DNA of 64,000 nt from contig NZ_CP155619.1 of the NCBI RefSeq assembly GCF_039697315.1, positions 1,736,001 through 1,800,000 on the forward strand, in the 5' to 3' direction. The notes under the pieces were generated by a model, which saw only the letters and a list, made by a program, of their open reading frames with translations, was not told where the DNA came from and did no database searches. This document shows positions 54,967 through 64,000 of this stretch, piece by piece. Position 1 is the first letter of the stretch. Each line of letters opens with the position of its first letter. The translations under genes and the position numbers were made by a program. The stretch comes from Pseudomonas abietaniphila (GTDB lineage Bacteria > Pseudomonadota > Gammaproteobacteria > Pseudomonadales > Pseudomonadaceae).

Positions 54967-55590
54967 ATGAACACGCCACAGAAAAATGCACCCGTTTCGA
55001 TCACCCACATCCCGGCTGGCGAACCGTCGCTGACCGAACTCAAGGCCGGGCAAACCCTGCGCCTGCTGGACCTCGAAGGCAATCAGGCCGTCGACACGCT
55101 TTTTTACAGCCTGACCAACCCCCGCGAGCGTTATGACGTGCAGCGCACGTTGCGGCGGCAGAACAACGTCTACCTGAGCAAAGGCAGCGTGCTCTATTCC
55201 AACCTCGGCAAGCCGATGCTGACCATCGTCGAAGACACCTGCGGTCGCCACGACACCCTCGGCGGTGCCTGCGCGCAAGAGAGCAACACCGTGCGTTATG
55301 CGCTGGAAAAACGCCACATGCACAGCTGCCGTGACAACTACTTGCGCGCATGTATGCACGACGGCCGTCTGGGCAAGCGCGACATCAGCCCGAACATCAA
55401 TTTCTTCATGAACGTGCCGGTCACCGCCGAAGGTGGGCTGACGTTCGAAGACGGCATTTCCGGTGCGGGCAAATACGTTGAACTGCGCGCCGAAATGGAC
55501 GTGATCGTGCTGATTTCCAACTGCCCGCAGCTGAACAACCCGTGCAACGGCTATAACCCGACGCCGGCTGAATTACTCGTCTGGGACTGA
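54967..55590 (+). CDS. DUF1989 urea-carboxylase-associated protein 2 (carboxyguanidine deiminase subunit type)
   Basis: This 207-residue paralogue of the previous protein has [54 protein letters not shown] and [16 protein letters not shown]. The Cys/His-containing loops ([33 protein letters not shown]) match the metal-binding member of the pair. I chose ATG 54967 over 54952. It probably forms a heteromeric deiminase with the preceding product and acts after the carboxylase encoded next. Confidence 0.9.
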   Translation: MNTPQKNAPVSITHIPAGEPSLTELKAGQTLRLLDLEGNQAVDTLFYSLTNPRERYDVQRTLRRQNNVYLSKGSVLYSNLGKPMLTIVEDTCGRHDTLGGACAQESNTVRYALEKRHMHSCRDNYLRACMHDGRLGKRDISPNINFFMNVPVTAEGGLTFEDGISGAGKYVELRAEMDVIVLISNCPQLNNPCNGYNPTPAELLVWD

Positions 55591-55714
55591 TCGTTACCTA
55601 CGCATCGATTCGACGTTTTGGCGCGAGGGACGGCCTTCGTGCAACGAGTACAACAGCGGGACGGCCCGCTACCCAGTTTGAGATCGACGCAGGTCAGTCT
55701 CCGGGGTCAAAACC

Positions 55715-58700
55715 ATGTTCGACACACTGCTGATCGCCAACCGCGGCGCCATTGCCTGCCGCATCCTGCGCACCTTGCGCGCCCTGAACGTTGAAGGCGT
55801 TGCCGTCTATTCGGAAGCCGACGCCGCCAGCCTGCACATTCTGGAGGCCGATCAGGCCCACAGCCTCGGCGAAGGCGGCGCAGCCGGCACCTATCTGGCG
55901 GTGGACAAGATCCTCGCCATCGCGCAATCGACCGGCGCCAAAGCGATTCACCCCGGTTATGGGTTTCTCTCGGAAAACGCCGCCTTTGCTCAGGCTTGTG
56001 AAGACGCAGGTATCGCCTTCGTCGGCCCGACGCCTGAACAGCTGCGCGTCTTCGGCCTCAAGCACACGGCCCGTGCGCTGGCAAAACAGCACGGCGTGCC
56101 AATGCTAGAAGGCACCGAGTTGCTGGACAGCGTCGAATCGGCCCTGAACGCCGCCGAGATCATCGGCTATCCGGTGATGTTGAAGAGCACCGCAGGTGGC
56201 GGTGGCATCGGCATGCGCGTGTGCCGCAGTGCCAACGAATTGAGCGAATCGTTCGAGGCGGTCAAACGCCTTGGCCAGAACAATTTCAGCGACGCGGGTG
56301 TGTTCATCGAGAAATACATCCAGCGCGCGCGTCATCTGGAAGTGCAGGTGTTTGGTGATGGTCAGGGCGAGGTCATTGCCTTGGGCGTTCGCGACTGCTC
56401 AGTGCAGCGTCGCAATCAGAAAGTTCTGGAAGAAACCCCCGCGCCGAACCTGCCGGAAGGCATGGCCGAGGAACTGTGCGCTGCGGCGATCAAGCTGGCG
56501 AAAGCCGTCAGTTATCGCAGCGCCGGGACCGTGGAGTTCGTCTTCGACAGCGACGATCAGCGTTTTTATTTCCTTGAAGTGAATACCCGCTTGCAGGTCG
56601 AACACGGTGTGACCGAGCAGGTCTGGGGCGTGGATCTGGTGAGCTGGATGATCCAGCTGGCAGCCGGTGACCTGCCCCCTTTGGCTGACTTGCAAGCGGG
56701 TTTGCAACCCAGCGGCCATGCCATTCAAGCGCGGTTGTACGCCGAAGATCCAGGTCGGGACTTTCAGCCAAGTCCGGGCTTGCTGACGTCCGTTCACTTC
56801 CCGCCCGCCGATGGCAAGCAGTTGCGCATCGACACGTGGGTTGAGGCCGGTTGCGAGATCCCGCCGTTCTTCGACCCGATGATCGCCAAGGTCATCTGCT
56901 GGGCGCCGGATCGCGCAACCGCCAGTGCCGGGCTGGCACAAGCTTTGAGCGACACGCGCCTGTATGGCGTGGAAACCAACCGCGACTACTTGCGCCAGAT
57001 CCTCGCGGATGCGCCCTTTGCCAGCGGCCAGCCGTGGACGCGATGCCTGGAAGGTCTGGTGTATCACGCCGACACTTTCGAAGTGCTGAGCGGTGGTACG
57101 CAAACCAGCGTGCAGGATTATCCGGGTCGGCTGGGTTACTGGGCGGTGGGCGTACCCCCGTCAGGTCCGATGGACAGCCGCTCCCTGCGGCTGGGCAATC
57201 GTCTGCTCGGCAACCCCGAAGGCTGCGCGGCGCTGGAAATCACCATGAGCGGGCCAATGCTGCGCTTCAACACTGACGCCGTCGTGGCGGTGACCGGAGC
57301 CATGATTCCGGTAACGCTGGATGGCCACGCACAGCCGATGAATCAGTCGTTTTTGGTCACCGCAGGTTCGACCCTGGCGCTCGGCACCCTCGCCGGCGCA
57401 GGCGCACGCAGTTACCTGTGCGTGCGTGGCGGCCTGGATGTGCCGGATTATCTGGGCAGCAAAAGCACGTTCACCCTTGGTCAATTCGGCGGGCACGGCG
57501 GTCGCGCCTTACGGGCTGGCGACGTGCTGCACATTGCGCCGTTGACCGACCGCAGCGTCGGAGCGCAATTGCCTGCGGCACAGGTACAGGCCTTGCCCGC
57601 TGTGCGTGATATCCGGGTGATCTACGGCCCGCACGCCGCACCGGAGTATTTCACCGAGGGTTACATCGACACCTTTTTCAGCACTGACTGGGAAGTGCAT
57701 TTCAACTCCAGCCGCACCGGCGTGCGCCTGATCGGGCCGAAGCCTGAGTGGGTGCGTGCCGATGGCGGTGAAGCCGGGCTGCACCCTTCGAACATCCACG
57801 ACAACCCGTATGCGATCGGTGCCGTGGATTTTACCGGCGACATGCCGGTGATTCTTGGGCCCGATGGACCAAGCCTGGGCGGTTTCGTCTGCCCGGTGAC
57901 TATTATCGAAGCGGACCTGTGGCAGTTGGGACAACTCAAGGCCGGGGACAAGGTCCGGTTTCATCCCGTCAGCCTCGAGGCCGCGCGCGCAGCCTTTTGC
58001 AGAGGCGTGGATGGCGCCTCCGATATCGCAAGCGAACCACAATCCTGTGGGAGTGAGCTTGCCCGCGATGACGATAGGTCCGACGCCAGAGATGCAGCGG
58101 GTGTATCGGCCTCTTCGCGAGCAAGCTCGCTCCCACAGGGAGTAAATAACGCCTCTGATATCGCAAGCGAACCTCAATCCTGTAGGAGCGCGCTTGCCCG
58201 CGATGACGGTGGGTCCGACGCCAGAGATGCAGCGGATGTACCGGCCTCTTCGCGAGCAAGCTCGCTCCCACAGGGAGTAAATAACGCCTCAGATATCGCA
58301 AGCGAACCACAATCCTGTGGGAGTGAGCTTGCTCACGAAGAAGGCCGCACATTCAATACAGCGCTTGCGTCGGATACCGGGCTTTCGCGGGCAAGCGCGC
58401 TCCTGCAGGGGGTGACGTTGACCTCACCGGTTGTGTTGGACATCGGACAGGATGATAAAAGGCTCGTCGCGCGCGTATCCGGCGACACCCATCTGCTGTT
58501 GGAGATTGGTGCCGCTGAGCTGGATCTGGTGCTGCGGTTCCGGGGCCACGCGCTGATGCAGGCACTGGAAAGCAAACACCTGAATGGCGTGATCGACCTG
58601 ACGCCCGGCATTCGCTCGCTGCAAGTGCATTACCAGCCCGAGCAGTTACCCCTCACCGAGCTGCTGAACATCGTCGCGGGCGAATGGGACGCGGTGTGCG

Positions 58701-59674
58701 CCAGCAAGAACCTCGAGGTGCCGTCGCGCATCGTGCATCTGCCTCTGTCGTGGGACGACCCGGCCTGCCAGCTCGCCATCGAGAAGTACATGACCACGGT
58801 GCGCAAGGACGCGCCGTGGTGCCCGAGCAATCTGGAATTCATCCGTCGCATCAATGACCTGCCGAATCTGGACGAAGTGCAGCGCACGGTGTTCGACGCC
58901 AGCTATCTGGTGATGGGGCTGGGCGATGTCTACCTCGGCGCGCCGGTCGCCACCCCGCTGGACCCACGTCATCGTCTGGTGACCACCAAGTACAACCCGG
59001 CGCGGACCTGGACCGCCGAAAACTCGGTCGGCATCGGCGGCGCCTACATGTGCGTCTACGGTATGGAAGGGCCCGGTGGTTATCAGTTCGTGGGGCGCAC
59101 CCTGCAGATGTGGAACCGCTACCGCGCCGTCGAAGCGTTCGACGGCAAGCCGTGGCTGCTGCGCTTCTTTGACCAGATTCGGTTCTACCCGGTCAGCGCC
59201 GACGAGCTGCTGAAAATCCGCCGTGACTTTCCGCTCGGACGCTATCCGCTGCAGATCGAACACACCACGCTGAATCTCGCCGACTACCAGGCGTTTCTGG
59301 CAAAAGAAGCGGAGAGCATCGCAGCGTTCCGAAACCAGCAGCAAGGCGCGTTCAATGCCGAGCGCGAACGCTGGATCGCCAACGGGCAGGCCACGTTCGA
59401 AAGCGATGAAGCGGTCGCCGAAAGCGTCGAAGAAGCCGCTGTTCCCACCGGTCACCTGAGCGTCGACAGCCACATTGCGGGCAACCTCTGGCAGGTTCAG
59501 GTCAACGTGGGGCAGCGTGTCGAGGCAGGCGAGACGCTGGTGATTCTCGAATCGATGAAAATGGAAATCCCCCTGCTTGCCCCGGTTGCCGGTGTGGTTC
59601 AGGAGGTGCGCGTTCAGCCCGGCTCTGCCGTACGCGCGGGCCAGCGCGTGGTGGTGCTCGAAGCAGAGCACTGA
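55715..59674 (+). CDS. uca: Biotin-dependent urea/guanidine carboxylase with in-frame REP insertion
   Basis: This 1319-residue enzyme carboxylates urea or, given its riboswitch, guanidine using ATP and bicarbonate. The domains are biotin carboxylase at 1-450 (IANRGAIACRILRTLR, KSTAGGGGIGM, EVNTRLQVEHGVTE), an allophanate-hydrolase-like KipA domain from about 465 (SVQDYPGRLGYWAVG) and a KipI domain from about 905. The C-terminal biotinyl domain has the biotin Lys K1282 in LESMKMEIP. The family is usually near 1200 residues. The excess is explained by about 135 residues (about 766-900) encoded by REP palindromes between the KipA and KipI domains. The frame stays open throughout. Whether the enzyme remains active is unknown, but the site is an interdomain linker. 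Confidence 0.94.
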   Translation: MFDTLLIANRGAIACRILRTLRALNVEGVAVYSEADAASLHILEADQAHSLGEGGAAGTYLAVDKILAIAQSTGAKAIHPGYGFLSENAAFAQACEDAGIAFVGPTPEQLRVFGLKHTARALAKQHGVPMLEGTELLDSVESALNAAEIIGYPVMLKSTAGGGGIGMRVCRSANELSESFEAVKRLGQNNFSDAGVFIEKYIQRARHLEVQVFGDGQGEVIALGVRDCSVQRRNQKVLEETPAPNLPEGMAEELCAAAIKLAKAVSYRSAGTVEFVFDSDDQRFYFLEVNTRLQVEHGVTEQVWGVDLVSWMIQLAAGDLPPLADLQAGLQPSGHAIQARLYAEDPGRDFQPSPGLLTSVHFPPADGKQLRIDTWVEAGCEIPPFFDPMIAKVICWAPDRATASAGLAQALSDTRLYGVETNRDYLRQILADAPFASGQPWTRCLEGLVYHADTFEVLSGGTQTSVQDYPGRLGYWAVGVPPSGPMDSRSLRLGNRLLGNPEGCAALEITMSGPMLRFNTDAVVAVTGAMIPVTLDGHAQPMNQSFLVTAGSTLALGTLAGAGARSYLCVRGGLDVPDYLGSKSTFTLGQFGGHGGRALRAGDVLHIAPLTDRSVGAQLPAAQVQALPAVRDIRVIYGPHAAPEYFTEGYIDTFFSTDWEVHFNSSRTGVRLIGPKPEWVRADGGEAGLHPSNIHDNPYAIGAVDFTGDMPVILGPDGPSLGGFVCPVTIIEADLWQLGQLKAGDKVRFHPVSLEAARAAFCRGVDGASDIASEPQSCGSELARDDDRSDARDAAGVSASSRASSLPQGVNNASDIASEPQSCRSALARDDGGSDARDAADVPASSRASSLPQGVNNASDIASEPQSCGSELAHEEGRTFNTALASDTGLSRASALLQGVTLTSPVVLDIGQDDKRLVARVSGDTHLLLEIGAAELDLVLRFRGHALMQALESKHLNGVIDLTPGIRSLQVHYQPEQLPLTELLNIVAGEWDAVCASKNLEVPSRIVHLPLSWDDPACQLAIEKYMTTVRKDAPWCPSNLEFIRRINDLPNLDEVQRTVFDASYLVMGLGDVYLGAPVATPLDPRHRLVTTKYNPARTWTAENSVGIGGAYMCVYGMEGPGGYQFVGRTLQMWNRYRAVEAFDGKPWLLRFFDQIRFYPVSADELLKIRRDFPLGRYPLQIEHTTLNLADYQAFLAKEAESIAAFRNQQQGAFNAERERWIANGQATFESDEAVAESVEEAAVPTGHLSVDSHIAGNLWQVQVNVGQRVEAGETLVILESMKMEIPLLAPVAGVVQEVRVQPGSAVRAGQRVVVLEAEH
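58013..58415. repeat. REP/BIME tandem array inside the carboxylase coding sequence
   Basis: The word GATATCGCAAGCGAACC starts at 58022, 58157 and 58292, an exact 135-bp period (45 codons). Each unit holds a facing pair of family A REP arms: TGTGGGAGTGAGCTTGCC and TCGCGAGCAAGCTCGCTCCC. The third unit is divergent and ends with CGCGGGCAAGCGCGCTCCTG near 58406. The translated unit begins ASDIASEPQSCGSELARDD. Confidence 0.95.
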
Positions 59675-59679
59675 CAGCG

Positions 59680-59709
59680 AGGGCGGCGCTGATTAGGCGC
59701 CGCCCTTTC
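59680..59709 (+). terminator. Terminator of the guanidine operon
   Basis: AGGGCGGCGC (59680-59689) pairs perfectly with GCGCCGCCCT (59697-59706) around a 7-nt loop, followed by a short T-rich stretch. It lies 6 bp after the carboxylase stop, so the operon ends here. Confidence 0.85.
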
Positions 59710-59833
59710 CTACGACCAACGTTCGGCAAGATCTGTAACAGATCCCTCTCTACAAAACGCGTTACATAGATATGCTTTTTTAGCCCTCAAGCACGACATA
59801 GTGCACCGCTCATTCCGTCATTACTGTCTTGCC

Positions 59834-62800
59834 ATGAGCCACAGCGACAACGCCGCCACCCACAATCCGCCCGCCCTCCTCAACCACAAACAACTGGCCA
59901 GAATGCGCAACAGCGCCGTCGCACGGATGCTGGCGGGTTCGATATGGATTCTGAAAGCATGGCAACTGGACCTCGAATTCCCGCCCACAATTCACGCTTA
60001 CCTTAATCAACGGCTTGCAGACGCCTTACGCGAAAGGCTTGGCCGGCCCATCGATCCGGACACATTGCATATCCATTTCACGACCGTAGAAAACCCAACC
60101 GTGGAGAACAACGGCGAGGAACAGTTCGATCTGCGCCTGTCCGTCCGCGACCTCGGCCGTGCCGTGCTCGATCCTCCGGCCTTTCTGGCGCTCAAGCGCT
60201 GCGCGGAGCCTGACCGACCGCTGCACGATGACTTCCCGCACTTCACGCTGGCCACGCTGTTTGCGCTGTTCATCAATGCGCACTGGACCCGTGACTACGA
60301 AGCGCTGGTGCAGCGGTTCTGGGAGCGGCATGGCGACACCTGGCAAATGCTCGCGACCCTGTCGTTTCTCGAAGCGCTGCGTCTGTCGCGGCGCCGCAAA
60401 CGCATCAGCGAAGACGGCTACGTCCTCGCGCTGGACGCTGCGGGGTTCGAGTGGTTTCCAAAGACCTTGTCGGCACTGACCACCGAAAGGCGTACCCACC
60501 GCTCGGCAGTGCATCTGCTGACCCTCAACGACGAGCTCATCCCGGGCGTATTTCATCTGAGGTCCCGGTTCACGGGGCATTGCTACATTCACGTACTCGG
60601 CGCCCGCCCCCACTGCCACGAATACATCAGCGACGATGAGCCCTGGGATCAGGACGCCGTCATCAAAGCGCTAAACGCCTCACCCTGGCACCGAATGCAC
60701 CTGGATCTTTCTCAGGCGCCGAACACACTAGGGCTGAGCGAGCCGGTGGAGGACCTCTTCACACAACTGAGGCAGGCCCATCGGCAATTTTCCATTGACC
60801 GGCTCACGACCAGCAGTCCTTTCGAATCTGGGGCACACGCTCCAGAGGACGAAGACGATGTGCTGATGGCGCCGATCCAGCCCGCGATGTCACTGGTCAG
60901 TGTGCTGGATCACTGGCATGGCGAACCGAAGATCCTCGACCGCATCCCCACACCGACGACTGTCGCGAACCGGATCATGGGCAATTGGCTCAAGGGGCTC
61001 GATGCCGCACTCCCCCATGACCTGGATCCCAAACACGTTTTCATCCGTTACCTGCGAGGCACCTCGACCACGCCGTGGGGCGATCCGCAGCGACCGCCCA
61101 CCCACGTCGTCGTACCGAGTGAAACGCCGGTCAGTCTCAGTGAGGCACTGATCAGAAACTACCGGGAAGAACGCGCCAGCGGGTATACCGATGAGGGGGG
61201 GCGCTCGGTGGTGTACTTGGATGCAAGCGCCAAGGGCGTCTGGTCGCCCGAGGCAGAACTGTCGATCACACCCGCCAGTGTTGAAGCTCATATCGACAGC
61301 ATTGAATTTCTTGACGTGATGGGCAGACGCCTCAAGCGTTTCTGGGGCAAGCAAGGCCCTGCCATTGAGCGTTCCCTGAAAAAAACCTTTATGGCGCAGG
61401 CGGTGTTGAGCCTGAAAAATGGCGAGCTTTCTCTATCAGCGTTCAACCTTTTGGTGACTGCGCTCGACGAGACTCAGCAAGATGTCGCGCAACGTCAGAC
61501 TCGCTGTCACGCGCTGGGCTTTTACCTGAACGCAGGCTCTGTGACGGGAGCGGACGCGCCAGCCTGTGTCGGCCTGCTGCTGTTCCGCCACAAAAAACAG
61601 CCGACCGGCGTGCTTTATCAAGCAGGTCAGAAGCAGCCCTTCGTGGAGCTCGATGGCGCCAGGAACCTGGCTCAGCACCTGACCCACGCCGCGGCGGATG
61701 AACACTGGCGCAAGACGCTGCTCAACTACATGCCCCGCCGTTTTCACGAGCGCCTCGCTTATATCACCGCACTCTGGGGAGGTACCGTCCCTGTCCCTCC
61801 GCCGGTTTCCGACCTGCGCCCTTGGACCGAGCGGATTTACAACGAAGACGTGTACAAAACCCGGCAAGGTGGCGTCGCGGAACACGAGGTTGGCGGCTGT
61901 CCACTGGCGTTCATGGCCAGCGGGTTACGACAGAACGGCCACGATGACGCCGGAGACAGCATTGTCACGGATCGCGAGGTCGCGATACACCACTGGACGC
62001 AACAGGTGAGCCGATTGCAGCTGCTGCTGGCGCCGATGGCATTGCTGATGCCTGTCGCCGTCATTGCCTCGCTGACCGCGAGCGCCGCAAGCCTGGCGCT
62101 GAATGTTCAGGCCGCCAGTCTGCCGGGGCACCGCGCAGCCGAACGAAAGCAGGTCTTCTTCGCGGTCCTCAGCCTGGGCCTGTTGCAACTGGGGCCCGCA
62201 ACGCCACGCCTGCTGCGGATGTTCACTCAACTCGCCACGCCTGCGAAGGCGATTGGCGTTGCACGCGCCCTGCCGTCCTCCCGAAGTTTCGGTGAGTGGC
62301 TAAGGGGCGCTACGCACTCGCGGAAAACCTACATGAGCACCTTCTTCAACGGCACAGGCCCGATGAAAACCTGGAGCCTGCTCGGCAGCGGCATGTTCGG
62401 CGTCGAGCCGGTCAGGGCGTGGAAACTGGGGCGCAAGTTTTTACTCTGGACATCGGATCGAAATCAGGCGCGCACGCTGGTGGTCAGCAGCCACGGTTAT
62501 TACCTGCCCTGGACCCGCACCACGGCCATTCCCAATGGCACGGAACTGCGCACCTACGCGCCCCATGGCCAGACGCTGATCGATCCGACCTTGCACCGCG
62601 TTGCCAGCCAGAACGTTATCCCTTACTCGATGCTCAACACCACGCAGCCCGTGCCCGGCCCCAGCACCCCGCCTTTCTCGTCCTGGCTGGAAGCCGACAC
62701 CCTGATGGCCGGAACCTCACTGCCGGGACGGATCAAGAACTACACCCTGGCAAAATTCCAGAGCGAGCACTACGAAAGCTATCGCTACATCGGCCACATC

Positions 62801-63049
62801 GTGCGCAACACTCAGCAATCGCCGCTGGCCGGACAATTACCCGCAACGCCCATGGACGTCCTGACGGTGCGCAATCGTTTCGGCATGACCAACCCGACCT
62901 TGCAGGACCTGTTCAACGAACTGAATCGCCATGGCATTCATTACGACAAAATTCTGCTGGTGCACTGCCGCTGCTCGGCAGTCAACTCGCTGCTCGGGCG
63001 AGTGCCCGACTTTCAAGCGCCGATCGGTAACGCGCCGATCAGCCCGTAG
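59834..63049 (+). CDS. Dermonecrotic-toxin-like protein (DUF6543 type) with C-terminal Stv-like domain
   Basis: This large protein of 1071 residues is counted from ATG 59834; GTG 59801 would add 11 residues and neither start has a clear ribosome-binding site. The N-terminal 700 residues resemble the dermonecrotic toxin/DUF6543 proteins of Pseudomonas (IHAYLNQRLADALRERLG near the start; FHLRSRFTGHCYIHVLG). Two hydrophobic segments at about 728-763 and 773-794 could insert into a membrane. The last 200 residues look like a separate domain with H887 (VVSSHGYYLPW) and H1044-C1045-R-C1047 (LLVHCRCS), a His/Cys pattern resembling the adhesin-Stv or clan CD cysteine-protease folds. There is no signal peptide. 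Target and secretion route are unknown. Confidence 0.75.
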   Translation: MSHSDNAATHNPPALLNHKQLARMRNSAVARMLAGSIWILKAWQLDLEFPPTIHAYLNQRLADALRERLGRPIDPDTLHIHFTTVENPTVENNGEEQFDLRLSVRDLGRAVLDPPAFLALKRCAEPDRPLHDDFPHFTLATLFALFINAHWTRDYEALVQRFWERHGDTWQMLATLSFLEALRLSRRRKRISEDGYVLALDAAGFEWFPKTLSALTTERRTHRSAVHLLTLNDELIPGVFHLRSRFTGHCYIHVLGARPHCHEYISDDEPWDQDAVIKALNASPWHRMHLDLSQAPNTLGLSEPVEDLFTQLRQAHRQFSIDRLTTSSPFESGAHAPEDEDDVLMAPIQPAMSLVSVLDHWHGEPKILDRIPTPTTVANRIMGNWLKGLDAALPHDLDPKHVFIRYLRGTSTTPWGDPQRPPTHVVVPSETPVSLSEALIRNYREERASGYTDEGGRSVVYLDASAKGVWSPEAELSITPASVEAHIDSIEFLDVMGRRLKRFWGKQGPAIERSLKKTFMAQAVLSLKNGELSLSAFNLLVTALDETQQDVAQRQTRCHALGFYLNAGSVTGADAPACVGLLLFRHKKQPTGVLYQAGQKQPFVELDGARNLAQHLTHAAADEHWRKTLLNYMPRRFHERLAYITALWGGTVPVPPPVSDLRPWTERIYNEDVYKTRQGGVAEHEVGGCPLAFMASGLRQNGHDDAGDSIVTDREVAIHHWTQQVSRLQLLLAPMALLMPVAVIASLTASAASLALNVQAASLPGHRAAERKQVFFAVLSLGLLQLGPATPRLLRMFTQLATPAKAIGVARALPSSRSFGEWLRGATHSRKTYMSTFFNGTGPMKTWSLLGSGMFGVEPVRAWKLGRKFLLWTSDRNQARTLVVSSHGYYLPWTRTTAIPNGTELRTYAPHGQTLIDPTLHRVASQNVIPYSMLNTTQPVPGPSTPPFSSWLEADTLMAGTSLPGRIKNYTLAKFQSEHYESYRYIGHIVRNTQQSPLAGQLPATPMDVLTVRNRFGMTNPTLQDLFNELNRHGIHYDKILLVHCRCSAVNSLLGRVPDFQAPIGNAPISP

Positions 63050-63161
63050 TTGCCGGCCATCAACCGATCAGTCGTTAACAGCAGCCTCCCATGGCGCAAC
63101 AGGGTGGCCGCAGGCTAGCATGTCCCAATCTACGGACTTTTTACATTCAAGCGGACTGGTC

Positions 63162-64000
63162 ATGCCCCTTCGTTCCACGCTCCACTCACAACGCTCCCTG
63201 CTGTTGACGTTGGTGATCCTTCTGGGGAGCGGCTTTCTGGCGACATCCTTGCTCAGCTATTTTGCTTCGCGAGATGCCATTCGAGACAGCATCGTCAACA
63301 CCGAGCTGCCACTGACGTCGGACACGGTTTATTCCGAAATTCAGAAGGACCTGGTCCGCCCGGTGTTGATCTCATCGATGATGGCTCGCGACACCTTCGT
63401 GCGCGACTGGGTCGTGGCCGGCGAAAAAGACCCGCAGCAGATGACCCGTTACCTCAAGGAGGTCATGGATCACTACGGGGCCTACACGGCCTTCTTCGTC
63501 TCCAACCACAGCCTGACCTACTACCAGGCCAAAGGCATTCTGAAAAATATCAGCCCGGACGAGCCCCGTGATGTCTGGTACTACCGTGTGCGTGACATGG
63601 CCGATCCGTACGAGATCAATGTCGACCCGGACCTGGCGAACAAGGACAACCTGACCTTCTTCATCAACTACAAGGTCTTCGACTACAACGACAACTTCAT
63701 CGGCGCCACAGGTGTGGGGCTGACCGTCGACGCCGTCATCAAGCTGATCGACCGCTACCAGCAGCGTTATCAACGCAGCGTGTACTTCGTCGACACCTTT
63801 GGTCGACTGGTCCTGACGGGCGCGCAAGGTGGTCCGGGCGGCGCGAAAATTGGTGAGGTCCTGCGCGACCTGCCCGACCTCAAAGCGCTCCAGCAGCAGA
63901 TGCCGAAGCCGCAAAGCGGCAGCTACCAGTACGACTCGCCGGATGACGCGCACTTCCTTAACGTGCGCTACATCCCCGAGCTGAACTGGTACCTGTTCGT
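63162..64000 (+). CDS. Membrane sensor protein with Cache-type periplasmic domain (3' end missing)
   Basis: The frame is open from ATG 63162 to the window end, giving 279 residues. A membrane helix (about 12-32, LLLTLVILLGSGFLATSLLSYF) is followed by a long extracytoplasmic domain. It contains VRPVLISSMMARDTFVRDWV, VWYYRVRDMADPYEINVD and FFINYKVFDYNDNFIGATGVGLTVDAVIKLI, the last being a typical second Cache/PAS-like motif. Pseudomonas proteins starting like this usually end in GGDEF, but the output domain lies beyond the window, so a diguanylate cyclase is only the likeliest guess; a kinase or chemoreceptor is possible. Confidence 0.75.
   Translation, partial: MPLRSTLHSQRSLLLTLVILLGSGFLATSLLSYFASRDAIRDSIVNTELPLTSDTVYSEIQKDLVRPVLISSMMARDTFVRDWVVAGEKDPQQMTRYLKEVMDHYGAYTAFFVSNHSLTYYQAKGILKNISPDEPRDVWYYRVRDMADPYEINVDPDLANKDNLTFFINYKVFDYNDNFIGATGVGLTVDAVIKLIDRYQQRYQRSVYFVDTFGRLVLTGAQGGPGGAKIGEVLRDLPDLKALQQQMPKPQSGSYQYDSPDDAHFLNVRYIPELNWYLF

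Noticed and set aside
55715..59674. Carboxylase as a frameshifted pseudogene because of its excess length and repeats.
   Set aside because: The frame is open throughout, both flanking domains and the biotin site are intact, and the array is a multiple of three.
1..64000. tRNA or rRNA genes.
   Set aside because: I looked for tRNA-like cloverleaf ends and rRNA words in the intergenic regions and saw none; a covariance search would be needed to exclude them.

Overview
The window is a 64 kb piece of a Pseudomonas chromosome. The evidence is the block algU-mucA-mucB-mucD-lepA-lepB-DUF4845-rnc-era-recO-pdxJ, the gcd/oprB glucose pair, tctDE/tctCBA, nadB-ygfX-sdhE and the abundant GTGGGAGCGAGCTTGCTCGCGA-type REP palindromes. 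mucC is missing between mucB and mucD. As far as I recall, that fits the fluorescens/syringae side of the genus better than P. aeruginosa, but I would not name a species.

Layout. 1-4.5 kb: the 3' part of a stand-alone glutamate-synthase-like flavoprotein, an OpgC acyltransferase, and two AT-richer orphan genes. 4.8-9.4 kb: a 1040-residue class A penicillin-binding protein, then a metal-responsive PadR repressor and a siderophore reductase (yqjI-yqjH type) behind a strong palindromic operator. 9.5-14.8 kb: a membrane protein, a VF530 protein, the OprB porin and PQQ glucose dehydrogenase. 14.9-15.6 kb: a dense nested repeat cluster. 15.6-20 kb: a leftward four-gene unit encoding a secreted cupredoxin, a membrane c-di-GMP phosphodiesterase, DUF3034 and a lipoprotein truncated haemoglobin. 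20.2-25.1 kb: a Lon/AsrA-type protease with a sigma-32 promoter, a chagasin-like lipoprotein and cmoAB.

25.2-35.7 kb: leftward housekeeping block from algU (two AlgU-type promoters) to pdxJ. 36.2-40.5 kb: nadB, ygfX-sdhE, ygfZ and an HDOD gene. 40.5-41.7 kb: a non-coding array of about 335-bp tandem units. 41.7-48.3 kb: TctDE two-component system, the TctCBA tricarboxylate transporter and an AbrB-like membrane protein. 48.4-51.1 kb: ung, a 3-hydroxyisobutyryl-CoA hydrolase-like gene and a Gly/Tyr-rich lipoprotein.

51.4-59.7 kb: a guanidine-utilisation operon. A guanidine-I (ykkC) riboswitch precedes an ABC importer, two DUF1989 (urea-carboxylase-associated) proteins and a biotin-dependent urea/guanidine carboxylase. 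Two features stand out. The aptamer contains 11 nt perfectly complementary to the first Shine-Dalgarno region, which suggests a simple translational switch. The carboxylase reading frame also carries about 400 bp of REP palindromes as 135-bp (45-codon) tandem units, translated in frame between two domains. 59.8-63 kb: a large dermonecrotic-toxin-like protein (DUF6543 type) with a C-terminal domain carrying possible His/Cys catalytic residues. The window ends inside a membrane sensor gene.

All calls rest on reading the sequence and translations. No database search was run.
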